DNA from: JABMOV01 sp964344305
GTDB lineage: Bacteria > Fidelibacterota > Marinisomatia > Marinisomatales > JABMOV01
Assembly (NCBI GenBank): GCA_964344305.1
Contig: CAYFMT010000028.1
Span: forward strand, 1 to 17,826
Length of the DNA: 17,826 nt
Direction of reading: 5' to 3'
Positions 7,409 through 15,746 of this stretch are shown here, in pieces. Position 1 is the stretch's first letter; every line of letters starts with the position of its first letter. Below the pieces are notes generated by a model. It was not told where the DNA came from and made no database searches. It saw only the letters and a list, made by a program, of their open reading frames with translations. The translations under genes and the position numbers were made by a program.

Positions 7409-8674
7409 TTATACAGTTGTGTGATGGGGCTGCTTAAAGGTGTAAATGATTCCTGCAGCCATTAAGCACAGAACACCACAAATGGTAAAGGCGAGTGGAA
7501 AATTCCCCATGTCACCGAGATAACCACCCATAATAGGTCCCAGTATTCCACCAAAGCCATACGCCAGGAAAATCCAACCATAGTTTTGTCCCACATAGCG
7601 TGTACCCCATGTGTCAGCTGTCATGGCAGGGAATAGGGCAAAATTGCCTCCAAAATTGAATCCAATGAGGGTTGCACCTAAATAGAGAAGAGCAGGGGTT
7701 CCCGCCATCCATTGGAAGGCAATGACAAAGATTCCCTGTGTGGCCATCATAAGAGTGATGGATCGTTTTCGACCGAGTTTATCGCTGATGGCTCCCCAGA
7801 CTATCCTGCCTATCCCATTGGCAAGACTGAAAAAGATGGCCATGGCGGTTCCTGCAACAGCACTGGCTCTGGCCGCATCGAACCCGTTGGCGGTAAGCGC
7901 CGTCATGGGAAATAATTTCATGAGACCAATACTCATGAGTCCTGCACTGGCTCCGAAAGCAAATGTGGCGGACAGAAAATGAAACTGTGGTGTTTTCAGC
8001 ATTTCCTTGCTGTTGTAATCCTCTGCCTTTGCAGATTGATCGGCACGATTTTCCGGTGGGATATATCCTTCAGGTTTCCATCCTTCCGGAGGAAACTTCA
8101 TCCAGATACTACCGATGGAGACTGCAATGAAGAAAATAATACCATAAATGGTGAATGTAGTATTTAGCCCATAGGTTGATAGAAGTGAGCCCCAGGAACC
8201 TGCCAGTTTCACCCATAGAGTAGCACCAAAACCAAAGCCTGCAACTGCCAGACCGGTAATCAGTCCCTTTTTATCAGGAAACCAGCGCATCCCCACGGCA
8301 ATAGGAACCACATAAGCTAGTCCGATGCCGGAACCTCCTACCACACCAATGAAGAAGAGCAGGAGCAAGAAATTGGTTCCCCCAAATAGTCCGGCACAGG
8401 CGTAACCCAGTCCCAATACTATTCCCCCGAAAAATGATACCCTGTTGGGTCCCCAGATGGGCATGATTCTTCCGGCAAGTACCATGACAATGGCGAAGAA
8501 TAGTAAACCCACGCTGAATACACCCTGAGTCTGCGCTTTAGACCACCCATCATTGACGAGTGATGGTGTAAAAACAGACCAGGCATAAATGGCCCCGAGA
8601 CATAATTGTATAATAATAGCCCCCAAAACGACAAACCACCTGTTTGCCACCGGGAGCTTCTGCGATGAATTCAT
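7409..8674 (-). CDS. MFS transporter, OFA (oxalate/formate antiporter) family
   Basis: A 421-residue inner-membrane carrier with about 12 membrane helices. The N-terminal RWFVVLGAIIIQLCLGAIYA (12-31), the WS-x-F element, and the helix 4 run GGSGIGLAYVVPI with WFPDKKG (131-137) are characteristic of the OFA family. So is the PPEGW of the central cytoplasmic loop (about 195-199). An MFS motif-A copy, SDKLGRKRS, is at 297-305. OFA members exchange oxalate/formate or carry monocarboxylates such as lactate and pyruvate; substrate cannot be fixed from sequence. AAAGGA at 8683-8688 is a good ribosome-binding site 8 bases before the ATG. It follows phoU in the same direction after 137 bases with a hairpin, so it probably has its own promoter and is not necessarily part of the phosphate system. 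Confidence 0.88.
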   Translation of the reverse strand: MNSSQKLPVANRWFVVLGAIIIQLCLGAIYAWSVFTPSLVNDGWSKAQTQGVFSVGLLFFAIVMVLAGRIMPIWGPNRVSFFGGIVLGLGYACAGLFGGTNFLLLLFFIGVVGGSGIGLAYVVPIAVGMRWFPDKKGLITGLAVAGFGFGATLWVKLAGSWGSLLSTYGLNTTFTIYGIIFFIAVSIGSIWMKFPPEGWKPEGYIPPENRADQSAKAEDYNSKEMLKTPQFHFLSATFAFGASAGLMSIGLMKLFPMTALTANGFDAARASAVAGTAMAIFFSLANGIGRIVWGAISDKLGRKRSITLMMATQGIFVIAFQWMAGTPALLYLGATLIGFNFGGNFALFPAMTADTWGTRYVGQNYGWIFLAYGFGGILGPIMGGYLGDMGNFPLAFTICGVLCLMAAGIIYTFKQPHHTTV

Positions 8675-8775
8675 TTGGAAAATCCTTTAGTATGTTAGAA
8701 GTACATAACCCTCATTTTAAAGAGGATTAGGTTGTCCGAAATTACATTGGTAAAACTGAAGTATGGTAGGAGTTA

Positions 8776-8802
8776 GAGGAATTATTTTGTTAATAATTCC
8801 TC
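8776..8802 (-). terminator. Perfect hairpin downstream of phoU, possible transcript end
   Basis: GAGGAATTATT (8776-8786) and AATAATTCCTC (8792-8802) are perfect reverse complements with a 5-base loop. The hairpin begins 9 bases after the phoU stop. The stem is A/T-rich and no T-run follows on the minus strand, so it is at best a weak terminator. It may instead be a 3'-end stabilising structure for the pst-phoU transcript. Confidence 0.5.
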
Positions 8803-8811
8803 AGAAATATT

Positions 8812-9474
8812 TTAATCAGAAATGTTTGTGTGCCGAACTATTTCACCGTTGACAAGATAGATCACATCTTCAGCAATGTTTGTGGCATGATCAGCCATCC
8901 GTTCAAGATATCTGGAAATGGCTAAAACCTGAAGCCATTCCGGGGTACGACAATTATCCTGGGACAGCTGTTCATAAATGATAGAGTACATTCCTTTATG
9001 CAGGGTGTCCACATCGATATCACTACCAATGACCTGCTCTGCAAGATCTGCATTTTGGTTGACCAGAGCATCCAAAGATTCCTTTAACATGGCCCGCACG
9101 TATGACGCCATTTTAAAGATGCTTTTTGGAATCTTAATATGTGGGTGTTTCGCTAAATAATGCGCCCTGGATGCTACATTGGTTGCCAGGTCACCAATAC
9201 GTTCCAAATCATTATTGATTTTTAGCACAGACACAATAAAACGGAGATCAGCAGCCACCGGTTGATGAAGAGCAAGAATTTTCAGGCATTCTTCCTCTAT
9301 TTCAATTTCCTTCCGATCTATTTTTTCATCTTCATCAATGACTTTGTTTGCAAGATCCATATCCATTTCTTCCAAGCTTCGTATGGCTTTCTGGACACTT
9401 TCTTCTACCAGTGTACCAAGGAAAAGAAATGATTTCTTTAATTCTTCAAGTTCGCGTTCAAATAAAATATTCAT
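8812..9474 (-). CDS. phoU: Phosphate-specific transport system accessory protein PhoU
   Basis: A 220-residue cytoplasmic all-helical protein made of two PhoU repeats (about 10-105 and 115-210). Each repeat carries the metal-binding E-x-x-x-D motif: ERIGDLATN at 91-99 and ERMADHATN at 191-199, exactly 100 residues apart. Length is typical (E. coli 241). PhoU links PstSCAB transport activity to PhoR, keeping PhoR in its phosphatase state when phosphate is plentiful. It starts 12 bases after pstB behind an AGGCGAGG ribosome-binding site and is the last gene of the pst operon, as usual. Confidence 0.96.
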   Translation of the reverse strand: MNILFERELEELKKSFLFLGTLVEESVQKAIRSLEEMDMDLANKVIDEDEKIDRKEIEIEEECLKILALHQPVAADLRFIVSVLKINNDLERIGDLATNVASRAHYLAKHPHIKIPKSIFKMASYVRAMLKESLDALVNQNADLAEQVIGSDIDVDTLHKGMYSIIYEQLSQDNCRTPEWLQVLAISRYLERMADHATNIAEDVIYLVNGEIVRHTNISD

Positions 9475-9486
9475 AATGCCTCGCCT

Positions 9487-10257
9487 TTACCCGAACCGAC
9501 CGGTTATATAGTCTTCTGTCTGTTTGATGTTTGGTTTAGTAAATATGGTTTCAGTTTCCCCTGATTCTATCAGTTTCCCTTCATAAAAGAAAGATGTATA
9601 GTCAGAAATACGAGCAGCCTGCTGCATGTTATGTGTGACAATAACAATTGTATAGTTCTCTCTGAGTTCACGAATAAGATTCTCAATTCGCGCCGTGGAT
9701 TTTGGATCCAGAGCAGATGCCGGTTCATCCATAAGAATGATATCCGGTTCAACTGCCAGTGCACGTGCAATGCATAATCTCTGCTGTTGACCACCGGATA
9801 GTCCAAATGCATTCTGGTCCAGCCGATCAGAAACCTCATCCCAGAGTGCAGCACCTTTGAGGCTGCGCTCTACTATGTCGTCCAGCTGTGCTTTGTCCTT
9901 AACTCCATGAATTTTTGGTCCGTAGGCAATATTATCCCAGATCGGTTTTGGGAATGGGTTGGATTTTTGAAATACCATACCGACCTTTTTACGCAGTGCC
10001 ACAACATCCATGGCGGTTCTATCTTTATAAATGTCCTCATTATCAATAAGGACATCCCCTGTATGGTGGGTACCAAGAATAATATCGTTCATTCGGTTGA
10101 ACATACGGAGGAAAGTGGATTTCCCACATCCAGATGGACCAATTAGGGCCGTGACACGTTTTTCAGGAATTTGCAGATTGATATCATACAATGCCTGGGT
10201 GTCACCATAGAAAAAATCCAGTTTTCTCGCTTCGAGTTTTATGGCTTCATTTACCAT
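9487..10257 (-). CDS. pstB: Phosphate ABC transporter ATP-binding protein PstB
   Basis: A 256-residue ATPase with all ABC elements: Walker A GPSGCGKST (40-48), Q-loop VFQKSNPFP (95-103, the NPFP being PstB-like), signature LSGGQQQR (153-160), Walker B IILMDEPAS (173-181) and the switch histidine H209 (VTHN). It energises phosphate import through PstCA. Its ATG overlaps the pstA stop by seven bases, indicating translational coupling. Length and C-terminus (TGRFG) are typical of PstB. Confidence 0.97.
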   Translation of the reverse strand: MVNEAIKLEARKLDFFYGDTQALYDINLQIPEKRVTALIGPSGCGKSTFLRMFNRMNDIILGTHHTGDVLIDNEDIYKDRTAMDVVALRKKVGMVFQKSNPFPKPIWDNIAYGPKIHGVKDKAQLDDIVERSLKGAALWDEVSDRLDQNAFGLSGGQQQRLCIARALAVEPDIILMDEPASALDPKSTARIENLIRELRENYTIVIVTHNMQQAARISDYTSFFYEGKLIESGETETIFTKPNIKQTEDYITGRFG

Positions 10258-11105
10258 TTATATTTCTTTCTAAAATGACGTCGCAGGAAAATTGCGGACA
10301 AATTGAATATTAATACCAGCAATAAGAGAACCAGAGCGGTTCCATACTGTTTTGGCAGGACAAGGTGTACTTCAGGGTGCTGTGTCGCAAGGATATATAG
10401 GTGATAGGGCAAAGCCATGACCTGATCGAAGATTGAAGAAGGCAGTCTAGGCAGGAAAAATGCCGCAGCTGTTAGGAGAATCGGTGCAGTTTCTCCGGCA
10501 GCGCGACCAATCCCAAGGATGGATCCCGTGAACATACCCGGTAAGGCAAATGGAAGCACATTCTTATAGATGGTTTGCCACTTGGTGGCACCCAGTGCCA
10601 GGCTCCCTTCTCGCAGGGACATTGGAACGGCTCTCAATGATTCTTCACTTGAAACGATAATGGTAGGGAGAATCATAAATGCAAGCGTAAGACTACCGGA
10701 AAGAATGGATGCACCAAATCCAAAAAAGATAACAAAGAGTCCGAGACCAAACAATCCAAACACAATTGAAGGAACCCCGGCGAGGGTTACAATGGCTAGA
10801 CGAACCGTTCGGTTAAATCTATCCTGTTTTGCATATTCTGTTAAATAGATGGCTGTTGCCATTCCCAGGGGGATAGCAACAATGATGGCTCCCAAAACAA
10901 GATAGATTGTACCTACAATGGCAGGAAGTATTCCACCCTCTGCACCGCTGCGTCTTGGGACCTGTGACAGGAACTCCCATGTCAGTGAAGGACTTCCTTT
11001 CAGGACAATATCCAACACAATGTAGCCGATGATAACCACAATACTGTAGGTAATAAGCCTGATGAGCCAGCGAATGGCCAATTCACTTTTAACTTGCGAA
11101 CCCAT
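10251..11105 (-). CDS. pstA: Phosphate ABC transporter permease PstA
   Basis: A 284-residue inner-membrane permease with an N-terminal helix (about 14-34), then the binding-protein-dependent transport domain of five or six helices. The cytoplasmic EAA loop that docks on PstB is at about 166-190 (REGSLALGATKWQTIYKNVL). The RRSGAEGGI stretch (51-59) and the AAGETAPIL run (202-210) are typical of PstA. It pairs with PstC to form the channel. Its ATG shares one base with the pstC stop (TGATG), so both subunits are translated together. Confidence 0.96.
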   Translation of the reverse strand: MGSQVKSELAIRWLIRLITYSIVVIIGYIVLDIVLKGSPSLTWEFLSQVPRRSGAEGGILPAIVGTIYLVLGAIIVAIPLGMATAIYLTEYAKQDRFNRTVRLAIVTLAGVPSIVFGLFGLGLFVIFFGFGASILSGSLTLAFMILPTIIVSSEESLRAVPMSLREGSLALGATKWQTIYKNVLPFALPGMFTGSILGIGRAAGETAPILLTAAAFFLPRLPSSIFDQVMALPYHLYILATQHPEVHLVLPKQYGTALVLLLLVLIFNLSAIFLRRHFRKKYKW

Positions 11106-11968
11106 CAGCGCATCTGGTATTTCTTTAGCACTTTTTGGGCGATCATGTTCAATCCGAATGTGGTCAGCATGAGCACAATTCCTACCCAGAACAGAGCTGC
11201 ATAATGTGTGCTTCCAAAGGCCACTTCACCCATTTCAGCTGCAATGGTTGCTGTCATGGTTCGAACCGAATCAAAGGGCGACACTGTCATTTTTGCCGCA
11301 TTTCCTGTTACCATAAGGACCACCATGGTTTCTCCAACGACCCGTCCCATGCCCAGCATGACAGCCGCCACGATTCCAGGTAAGGCCGCCGGGACCACCA
11401 CGCGAAACGATGTTTGCATTTGACTGGCACCAAGGGCAAGACTGGCTTCCTTAAAGGCAGATGGCACACTTTGTATGGCATCTTCTGAAATGGAGATAAC
11501 AGTGGGTATGGCCATGAGGGCAAGCAGCAATGCACCGGTTATAGCTGTCAGTCCTGTATCAAGTCCGAACAAATTTTTCACCACCGGACTGAGTACAATT
11601 AAACCAAAGAAACCAATGACAACTGATGGAATTCCAGCCAGTATTTCTATAAATGGTTTAAGAAACTCTCGTTCGGTATTGCTTGCGAATTCTGCTATGT
11701 ATATGGCACCCACAACCCCAAAGGGGATCATGATAATGGTGGCAAGTATTGTGACAAGGAATGAGCCGACAATGAGCGGGTATAATCCAAATTGTTCCAG
11801 TGTAAAGGAAACAGGAATCCATTTGGTGCTGAATAGACTGCCAATACCCGGTTCCTGTAAGAAGGACAGGGCTTCCTTTCCAAGGAAAATAAATATGAGA
11901 GCTACCACAAGGATGCTCATGGCCGCTGACCAGAGCAATACCTGTCGTATAACCCTATCCTTCCACAT
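11105..11968 (-). CDS. pstC: Phosphate ABC transporter permease PstC
   Basis: A 287-residue permease: N-terminal membrane helix (about 11-30), a periplasmic stretch with the family-typical KWIPVS (49-54), then the transport domain. The EAA loop is at about 174-199 (EASLALGASQMQTSFRVVVP) and the GRVVGETM motif at 208-215 is PstC-like. It forms the inner-membrane phosphate channel with PstA. It starts 14 bases after pstS; AGGA, nine bases before the ATG, is a plausible ribosome-binding site. Confidence 0.96.
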   Translation of the reverse strand: MWKDRVIRQVLLWSAAMSILVVALIFIFLGKEALSFLQEPGIGSLFSTKWIPVSFTLEQFGLYPLIVGSFLVTILATIIMIPFGVVGAIYIAEFASNTEREFLKPFIEILAGIPSVVIGFFGLIVLSPVVKNLFGLDTGLTAITGALLLALMAIPTVISISEDAIQSVPSAFKEASLALGASQMQTSFRVVVPAALPGIVAAVMLGMGRVVGETMVVLMVTGNAAKMTVSPFDSVRTMTATIAAEMGEVAFGSTHYAALFWVGIVLMLTTFGLNMIAQKVLKKYQMR

Positions 11969-11982
11969 AGAACAACGTCCTG

Positions 11983-12834
11983 TTAGTTAACGGGAACGTA
12001 TCCCGTTTCAAGGACGATTTTCTGACCGCCATCGGAGAGGCAGAAATCGATAAATTCTTTTACAAGACCGGTGGGTTCACCATTTGTATAGAAATGGAGG
12101 GGTCTTGCAACAGGGTAAGCACCGCTTTTCACGGATTCGACACAGGCATCTACCGCATCCATGCCTTCTTTGTCAATAACCTTAAGTGGTTTAACGCGGT
12201 CTGCAGATTCTGCTGCATACCCAAGTCCAATGTATCCAATAGCCCATTTATCCTGAGATACAGATTGGACGATGGCTGAGGTTGACGGCATAAGCATGGC
12301 ATTTGGTGAGTAGTCCTTTTTACTCATAACACGCTTCTGGAAAAAGACATACGTGCCTGAGCTGGATTCACGGGAGAGGATGAGAATAGGCTCATCTGGT
12401 CCACCAACCTGACTCCAGTTTGTGTATGCCCCTGTATACATTTTACCAATCTGTTCAATGCTTAGTTCAGATACGGGGTTCTCAGGATGAACCACGATAG
12501 CAATACCATCGCGAGCAACAGCCAATTCATTCACCTGAATACCTGAATTCTCAGCCTGCTTGACTTCCTTATCCTTGATTTTCCTGGAAGCAATACAGAT
12601 ATCCGTTGTGCCATTAAGGAGTGCAGCAATTCCGGTTCCAGATCCACCGCCAGTAACTGATATATCTATGGTGTTGTTTGAATTCATGTAGGATTCTGCC
12701 CAGTTGCTGGCCAGATGGACCATGGTATCAGATCCTTTTATTGTAATATATGAAACAGTTGATTTATTGCTGTTTCCACCGCAGCCTGCCAGAATAAGCA
12801 TACTGGAAAGTGCTATTAAGAGATGATTCCTCAT
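11983..12834 (-). CDS. pstS: Periplasmic phosphate-binding lipoprotein PstS
   Basis: A 283-residue phosphate-binding protein. The signal peptide ends in the lipobox LAGC (C18), so the mature protein is probably lipid-anchored. The binding pocket signatures are TIKGSDTM (31-38), GGGSGTGIA (62-70) and SRESSSGTY (154-162). The frame also opens eight codons earlier at an ATG at 12858. The ATG at 12834 is chosen because AAGGAA lies six bases ahead of it and the signal peptide starts there. It delivers phosphate to PstCA and is the first gene of the pstSCAB-phoU operon, with a Pho-box-like repeat 55 bases upstream. Confidence 0.96.
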   Translation of the reverse strand: MRNHLLIALSSMLILAGCGGNSNKSTVSYITIKGSDTMVHLASNWAESYMNSNNTIDISVTGGGSGTGIAALLNGTTDICIASRKIKDKEVKQAENSGIQVNELAVARDGIAIVVHPENPVSELSIEQIGKMYTGAYTNWSQVGGPDEPILILSRESSSGTYVFFQKRVMSKKDYSPNAMLMPSTSAIVQSVSQDKWAIGYIGLGYAAESADRVKPLKVIDKEGMDAVDACVESVKSGAYPVARPLHFYTNGEPTGLVKEFIDFCLSDGGQKIVLETGYVPVN

Positions 12835-12840
12835 GTGAAG

Positions 12841-12846
12841 TTCCTT
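12841..12846 (-). promoter_or_regulatory. Ribosome-binding site that fixes the pstS start
   Basis: AAGGAA on the minus strand, six bases before the ATG at 12834. No comparable site precedes the alternative ATG at 12858, so the shorter lipoprotein form is favoured. Confidence 0.7.
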
Positions 12847-12889
12847 ATTATTGATCACTATAATGTTATCGTGTAAAACTATCTACTGA

Positions 12890-12907
12890 ATATTAGTTGA
12901 TTGTTAG
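12890..12907 (-). promoter_or_regulatory. Pho-box-like direct repeat upstream of pstS
   Basis: On the minus strand the units CTAACAA (12907-12901) and CTAATAT (12896-12890) are separated by four bases, giving an 11-bp period. This is the 7-4-7 layout of PhoB-binding Pho boxes. The same units recur before the porin and phoB genes. The 3' edge is 55 bases before the pstS ATG. A TATAGT -10 candidate lies at 12857-12862, and TAGATA at 12880-12885 is an alternative. PhoB binding is inferred from position and the company of phoB, phoR and pst genes. Confidence 0.68.
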
Positions 12908-12941
12908 GATTCAAATATTTTTTGTGATCGGTTTTGAAAGA

Positions 12942-13877
12942 TTATATCTTGAATTGAAAGTTAACCGTATAGATGGTAGTGGTTTCATCACCATCCTTTG
13001 CCATGCGGATGACCGGTGCAATGGACAGGGATGATTCGGGCTTATAATTGAACCCGGCTAGTAAGGAATTCGTTTCATCCATGGTATCCATACGTCCAAA
13101 TATCTCTACACCATCAAGGGCACGGAAATTTCCATAAACAGATATGAGTGATTCAGTTTCATCGCCGGATGACATGACATCATATTCTCCACCAACACGT
13201 ATTGCACCCATTTGGGTAGCAGCAAATGCACCATAAACCATCGTTGGGTCGGTGTCCGTTGGCTCGGAAGAGAATACGGCACCGGCATTATACCCATTGC
13301 CTTTCCCCAGTTTTTTCTCACCAAGAAATGCATTGACAGACACCTTCTTGTGTTCATCAGATTCGGGATATTTATACCCTGCTCCATTGGTGTATAAAAC
13401 GCTGGTGCTTACAGGACCCAGTTTTGTGCTGAATCCAATACCCATGTCGGCAGAACTGGAGAACTTGTTTGCATCTATGGCTGATTTCTCAATAAATCGG
13501 TAACCCCAGTTTTTTTCCTGGACCGAAAACATGTTCATACCCTGCATACCAAATATCAATTTTCCAAATCCTGTTTTCCAGGTCAGCTTTGCGTTTTTGA
13601 TATAGGAATAAAGTCGGGTTTCTTTTTTTGAAAAGCTGAAATCACTTGTATCAATTTTTGATGCTACTTTCTCGCGACCTGCATCTAATTGAAATTTAAA
13701 ATCCACGTTGTCTGACACATTCCGCTCAAACGTAAAGTAAGCACGGTTAATCTCAAACTCGGAGTTTGTGTCATCCATCCGGTATTCAAAAAAAGTTAGT
13801 CCACTTATTTTGGTTTCCTGTGCAAGCAGTACACCAAGCACTGTAATCAAAATGAAAAGATATTTTGTCAGTTTCAT
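12942..13877 (-). CDS. Outer-membrane porin, probably phosphate-starvation induced
   Basis: A 311-residue protein with a signal peptide (1-19, cleavage after LLA). The opening TKISGLTFFEYRMDD and FEINRAYFTFERNVSD are typical of porins of the OprO/P and related type. The rest is predicted antiparallel strands, and the end is aromatic-hydrophobic (VNFQFKI). Length is a little short for OprP (about 400), so it may be a 14- or 16-stranded general porin. A strong AGGAGA ribosome-binding site lies four bases before the ATG. It sits between phoR and pstS and has its own triple Pho-box-like repeat, so it likely admits phosphate or phosphate-containing anions across the outer membrane. Anion selectivity is inferred from context only. 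Confidence 0.8.
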   Translation of the reverse strand: MKLTKYLFILITVLGVLLAQETKISGLTFFEYRMDDTNSEFEINRAYFTFERNVSDNVDFKFQLDAGREKVASKIDTSDFSFSKKETRLYSYIKNAKLTWKTGFGKLIFGMQGMNMFSVQEKNWGYRFIEKSAIDANKFSSSADMGIGFSTKLGPVSTSVLYTNGAGYKYPESDEHKKVSVNAFLGEKKLGKGNGYNAGAVFSSEPTDTDPTMVYGAFAATQMGAIRVGGEYDVMSSGDETESLISVYGNFRALDGVEIFGRMDTMDETNSLLAGFNYKPESSLSIAPVIRMAKDGDETTTIYTVNFQFKI

Positions 13878-13933
13878 TCTATCTCCTGATTATTATTTTT
13901 TTTAATTAAACAAGGTGGAAGGTTAACTGGAGA

Positions 13934-13962
13934 GTGTTAGGAAAAGATTAGAATAACGCTAG
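13934..13962 (-). promoter_or_regulatory. Triple Pho-box-like repeat upstream of the porin gene
   Basis: Three minus-strand heptamers at exact 11-bp steps: CTAGCGT (13962-13956), CTAATCT (13951-13945) and CTAACAC (13940-13934). The last two match the units found before pstS and phoB; the first is a weaker match. The 3' edge lies 56 bases before the porin ATG, almost the same distance as in front of pstS. Three tandem units would allow more than one PhoB dimer to bind. Confidence 0.68.
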
Positions 13963-13979
13963 AAAATAAATAGTATGAG

Positions 13980-15746
13980 CTAAACCGGGAGGGAGATGAT
14001 GAACTCGCTTCCCTCATTCATTTGACTTTCAACGGATATTTTCCCCTGGTGAGCAAGTACTATGTGCTTTACAATTGCAAGACCCAGGCCGGTACCGCCC
14101 ATGGCTCGACTACGACCTTTATCTACCCGATAAAAGCGTTCATAAAGTCTTGGAAGATGTTCAGATGCGATTCCGTTTCCTTCATCTTTCACTTTGATAA
14201 AGACATGACTTGCTGTTTGCCATGCTGACAAGGTAACGGTTTTATTCGAATCACTGTACTTAATGGCATTATCTACCAGGTTGTTAATGGCATTCTGCAT
14301 GAGACGAAGATTGATTGTGGCCTTTATATCATCTGTGCAATCCACTTGTACTGCTATTTTTTTGCCTTTTGATTTCGTTTCAAAATCTCGAACGGCAGAT
14401 TTGAGTAATGGCAGAATAGAGGCTTTTTCCAATTCAATGATTCCTTCATCGTATTCACGTTCTATACGTGATAGCTGAAGAAGATCATCTATGATGGCTC
14501 CCAATCGCGTTGATTGTCTGTCAATAATATCTACGAATTTCCCTGCATTATCCGTATCGTGAATGGCACCATCCTTCAAGGTTTCAACAAATCCCTGGAT
14601 GGAAGTAATAGGTGTCTTCAACTCGTGTGATACATTGGCTACGAAATCACTGCGAATCTGCTCAAGTTTCCTGATTCTGCTTATATCATTCAGCACAAAT
14701 AATGCCCCCAGTTTTTCATCATTATTTCCAATAAGAGGCGTACCTGTCACCTGGAGAAAATAATCCCTTTCCCGATGTACAATCAGGTCTGTTTCCAGTG
14801 TTTCATCGCTGTTGAGGACATCTTCTATGAAGGTTAAGAGTTCTGAGTGACGAATAGCCTCGTGTACCGGAACATGATCAGTCATGTCCTCCTGTATATC
14901 CAGGAGGTCTTTTGCAGTAGAATTAATCCGAATAATTCTATGTGTGAGGTCTACAGCAAGGACACCCTCTATCATGCTTGTCAAAACGGCTTCAAGCTCA
15001 TTGCGCTGATTTCGTACAATCTCAATTCGATCATGAAGCTGCTCCGCCATGTTATTTAGAGACTCGGCTAACCCTCCTATCTCTTCAGTATTGTGAGCAG
15101 GAATTTTTTCAGAGAAATCTTCATGGGAATAGCGAGAAGCACCGGCAATCATCCTCTTCAATGGTATGGTGATCCGTTTCGAAAAAATGTAACTGAGCAG
15201 AGCAGAAAAAAGAACGATGATCACCGCACTGATCCAGATACGGTTTTTCAGTTGATTGTTCAATGCCTGTACATCGCTAAGGGCAATGGAAGTTCTGACA
15301 ACACTTGTTATGGCATCGTTCTGGTAAATGGGGATGGCCACATACAGCATGGGCGTTTCGATGGTGAAGCTGTACCGTGTAATACTTCCTGTACCACCTT
15401 TAAATGCTTCAATGATTTCCGGGCGGTCTCCATGATTATCCATTTTCCCCGGATCCTCATTGGTGTCAATAATTACTTTGCCTCCAGGGTTAATAAGGGT
15501 AATCCTTATACCCGTTTCACTGTGGATTTTCAGAATGTCTGGTTTCAAGTCAGGATCATTTAGATCATAACCGCTGATGTGGTGACGGATGATTTGTGCG
15601 TTGGAAAGAAGATTGTTCAGGACAGACGTCTGGGCATAATCACTAATGGTCCTGGTACTTAACATACCAAGCAGTATGACAGAGAGAACGGAGAGGAGTA
15701 AAAAGAGTGGGAAGAGTTGAAAAAGGAGGGGCCTAGAACTTTTCAT
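13980..15746 (-). CDS. phoR: Phosphate-regulon sensor histidine kinase PhoR
   Basis: A 588-residue membrane kinase: helix 1 (about 7-30), an extracytoplasmic sensor domain (about 31-168), helix 2 (about 169-189), HAMP (to about 243), PAS (about 250-355), HisKA with the phospho-accepting H374 in FVANVSHELKTP, and HATPase with N box (485-493), DEGNGI (521-526) and GTGLGLA (551-557). E. coli PhoR lacks the large outer sensor domain, so this is the longer PhoR type seen in Bacillus and many other phyla. The frame opens at a GTG at 15767, but the ATG at 15746 starts right before the first helix. It overlaps phoB by 14 bases. It phosphorylates or dephosphorylates PhoB depending on the PstSCAB-PhoU signal. 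Confidence 0.93.
   Translation of the reverse strand: MKSSRPLLFQLFPLFLLLSVLSVILLGMLSTRTISDYAQTSVLNNLLSNAQIIRHHISGYDLNDPDLKPDILKIHSETGIRITLINPGGKVIIDTNEDPGKMDNHGDRPEIIEAFKGGTGSITRYSFTIETPMLYVAIPIYQNDAITSVVRTSIALSDVQALNNQLKNRIWISAVIIVLFSALLSYIFSKRITIPLKRMIAGASRYSHEDFSEKIPAHNTEEIGGLAESLNNMAEQLHDRIEIVRNQRNELEAVLTSMIEGVLAVDLTHRIIRINSTAKDLLDIQEDMTDHVPVHEAIRHSELLTFIEDVLNSDETLETDLIVHRERDYFLQVTGTPLIGNNDEKLGALFVLNDISRIRKLEQIRSDFVANVSHELKTPITSIQGFVETLKDGAIHDTDNAGKFVDIIDRQSTRLGAIIDDLLQLSRIEREYDEGIIELEKASILPLLKSAVRDFETKSKGKKIAVQVDCTDDIKATINLRLMQNAINNLVDNAIKYSDSNKTVTLSAWQTASHVFIKVKDEGNGIASEHLPRLYERFYRVDKGRSRAMGGTGLGLAIVKHIVLAHQGKISVESQMNEGSEFIISLPV

Noticed and set aside
8683..8735. CTAACAT and CTAATCC units upstream of the OFA carrier as a further Pho box
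   Set aside because: The units are not 11 bp apart, and no in-register second unit was found; single heptamers of this A/T-rich type are expected by chance.
11475..11990. 171-codon plus-strand frame opposite pstC
   Set aside because: Low-complexity shadow frame antisense to a well-supported permease, without ribosome-binding site or recognisable motif.
12853..12929. GATCAC / GTGATC inverted pair flanking the pstS promoter
   Set aside because: Only six bases each and 65 bases apart with no extended pairing; probably chance.
13891..13910. T8 run before the porin gene as a terminator for phoBR
   Set aside because: No stem-forming sequence precedes the run in the direction of transcription (on the minus strand it is an A-run); it is simply an A/T-rich leader.
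15093..15563. 156-codon plus-strand frame opposite phoR
   Set aside because: Antisense to the sensor and HAMP region of phoR; no recognisable domain or start signal.
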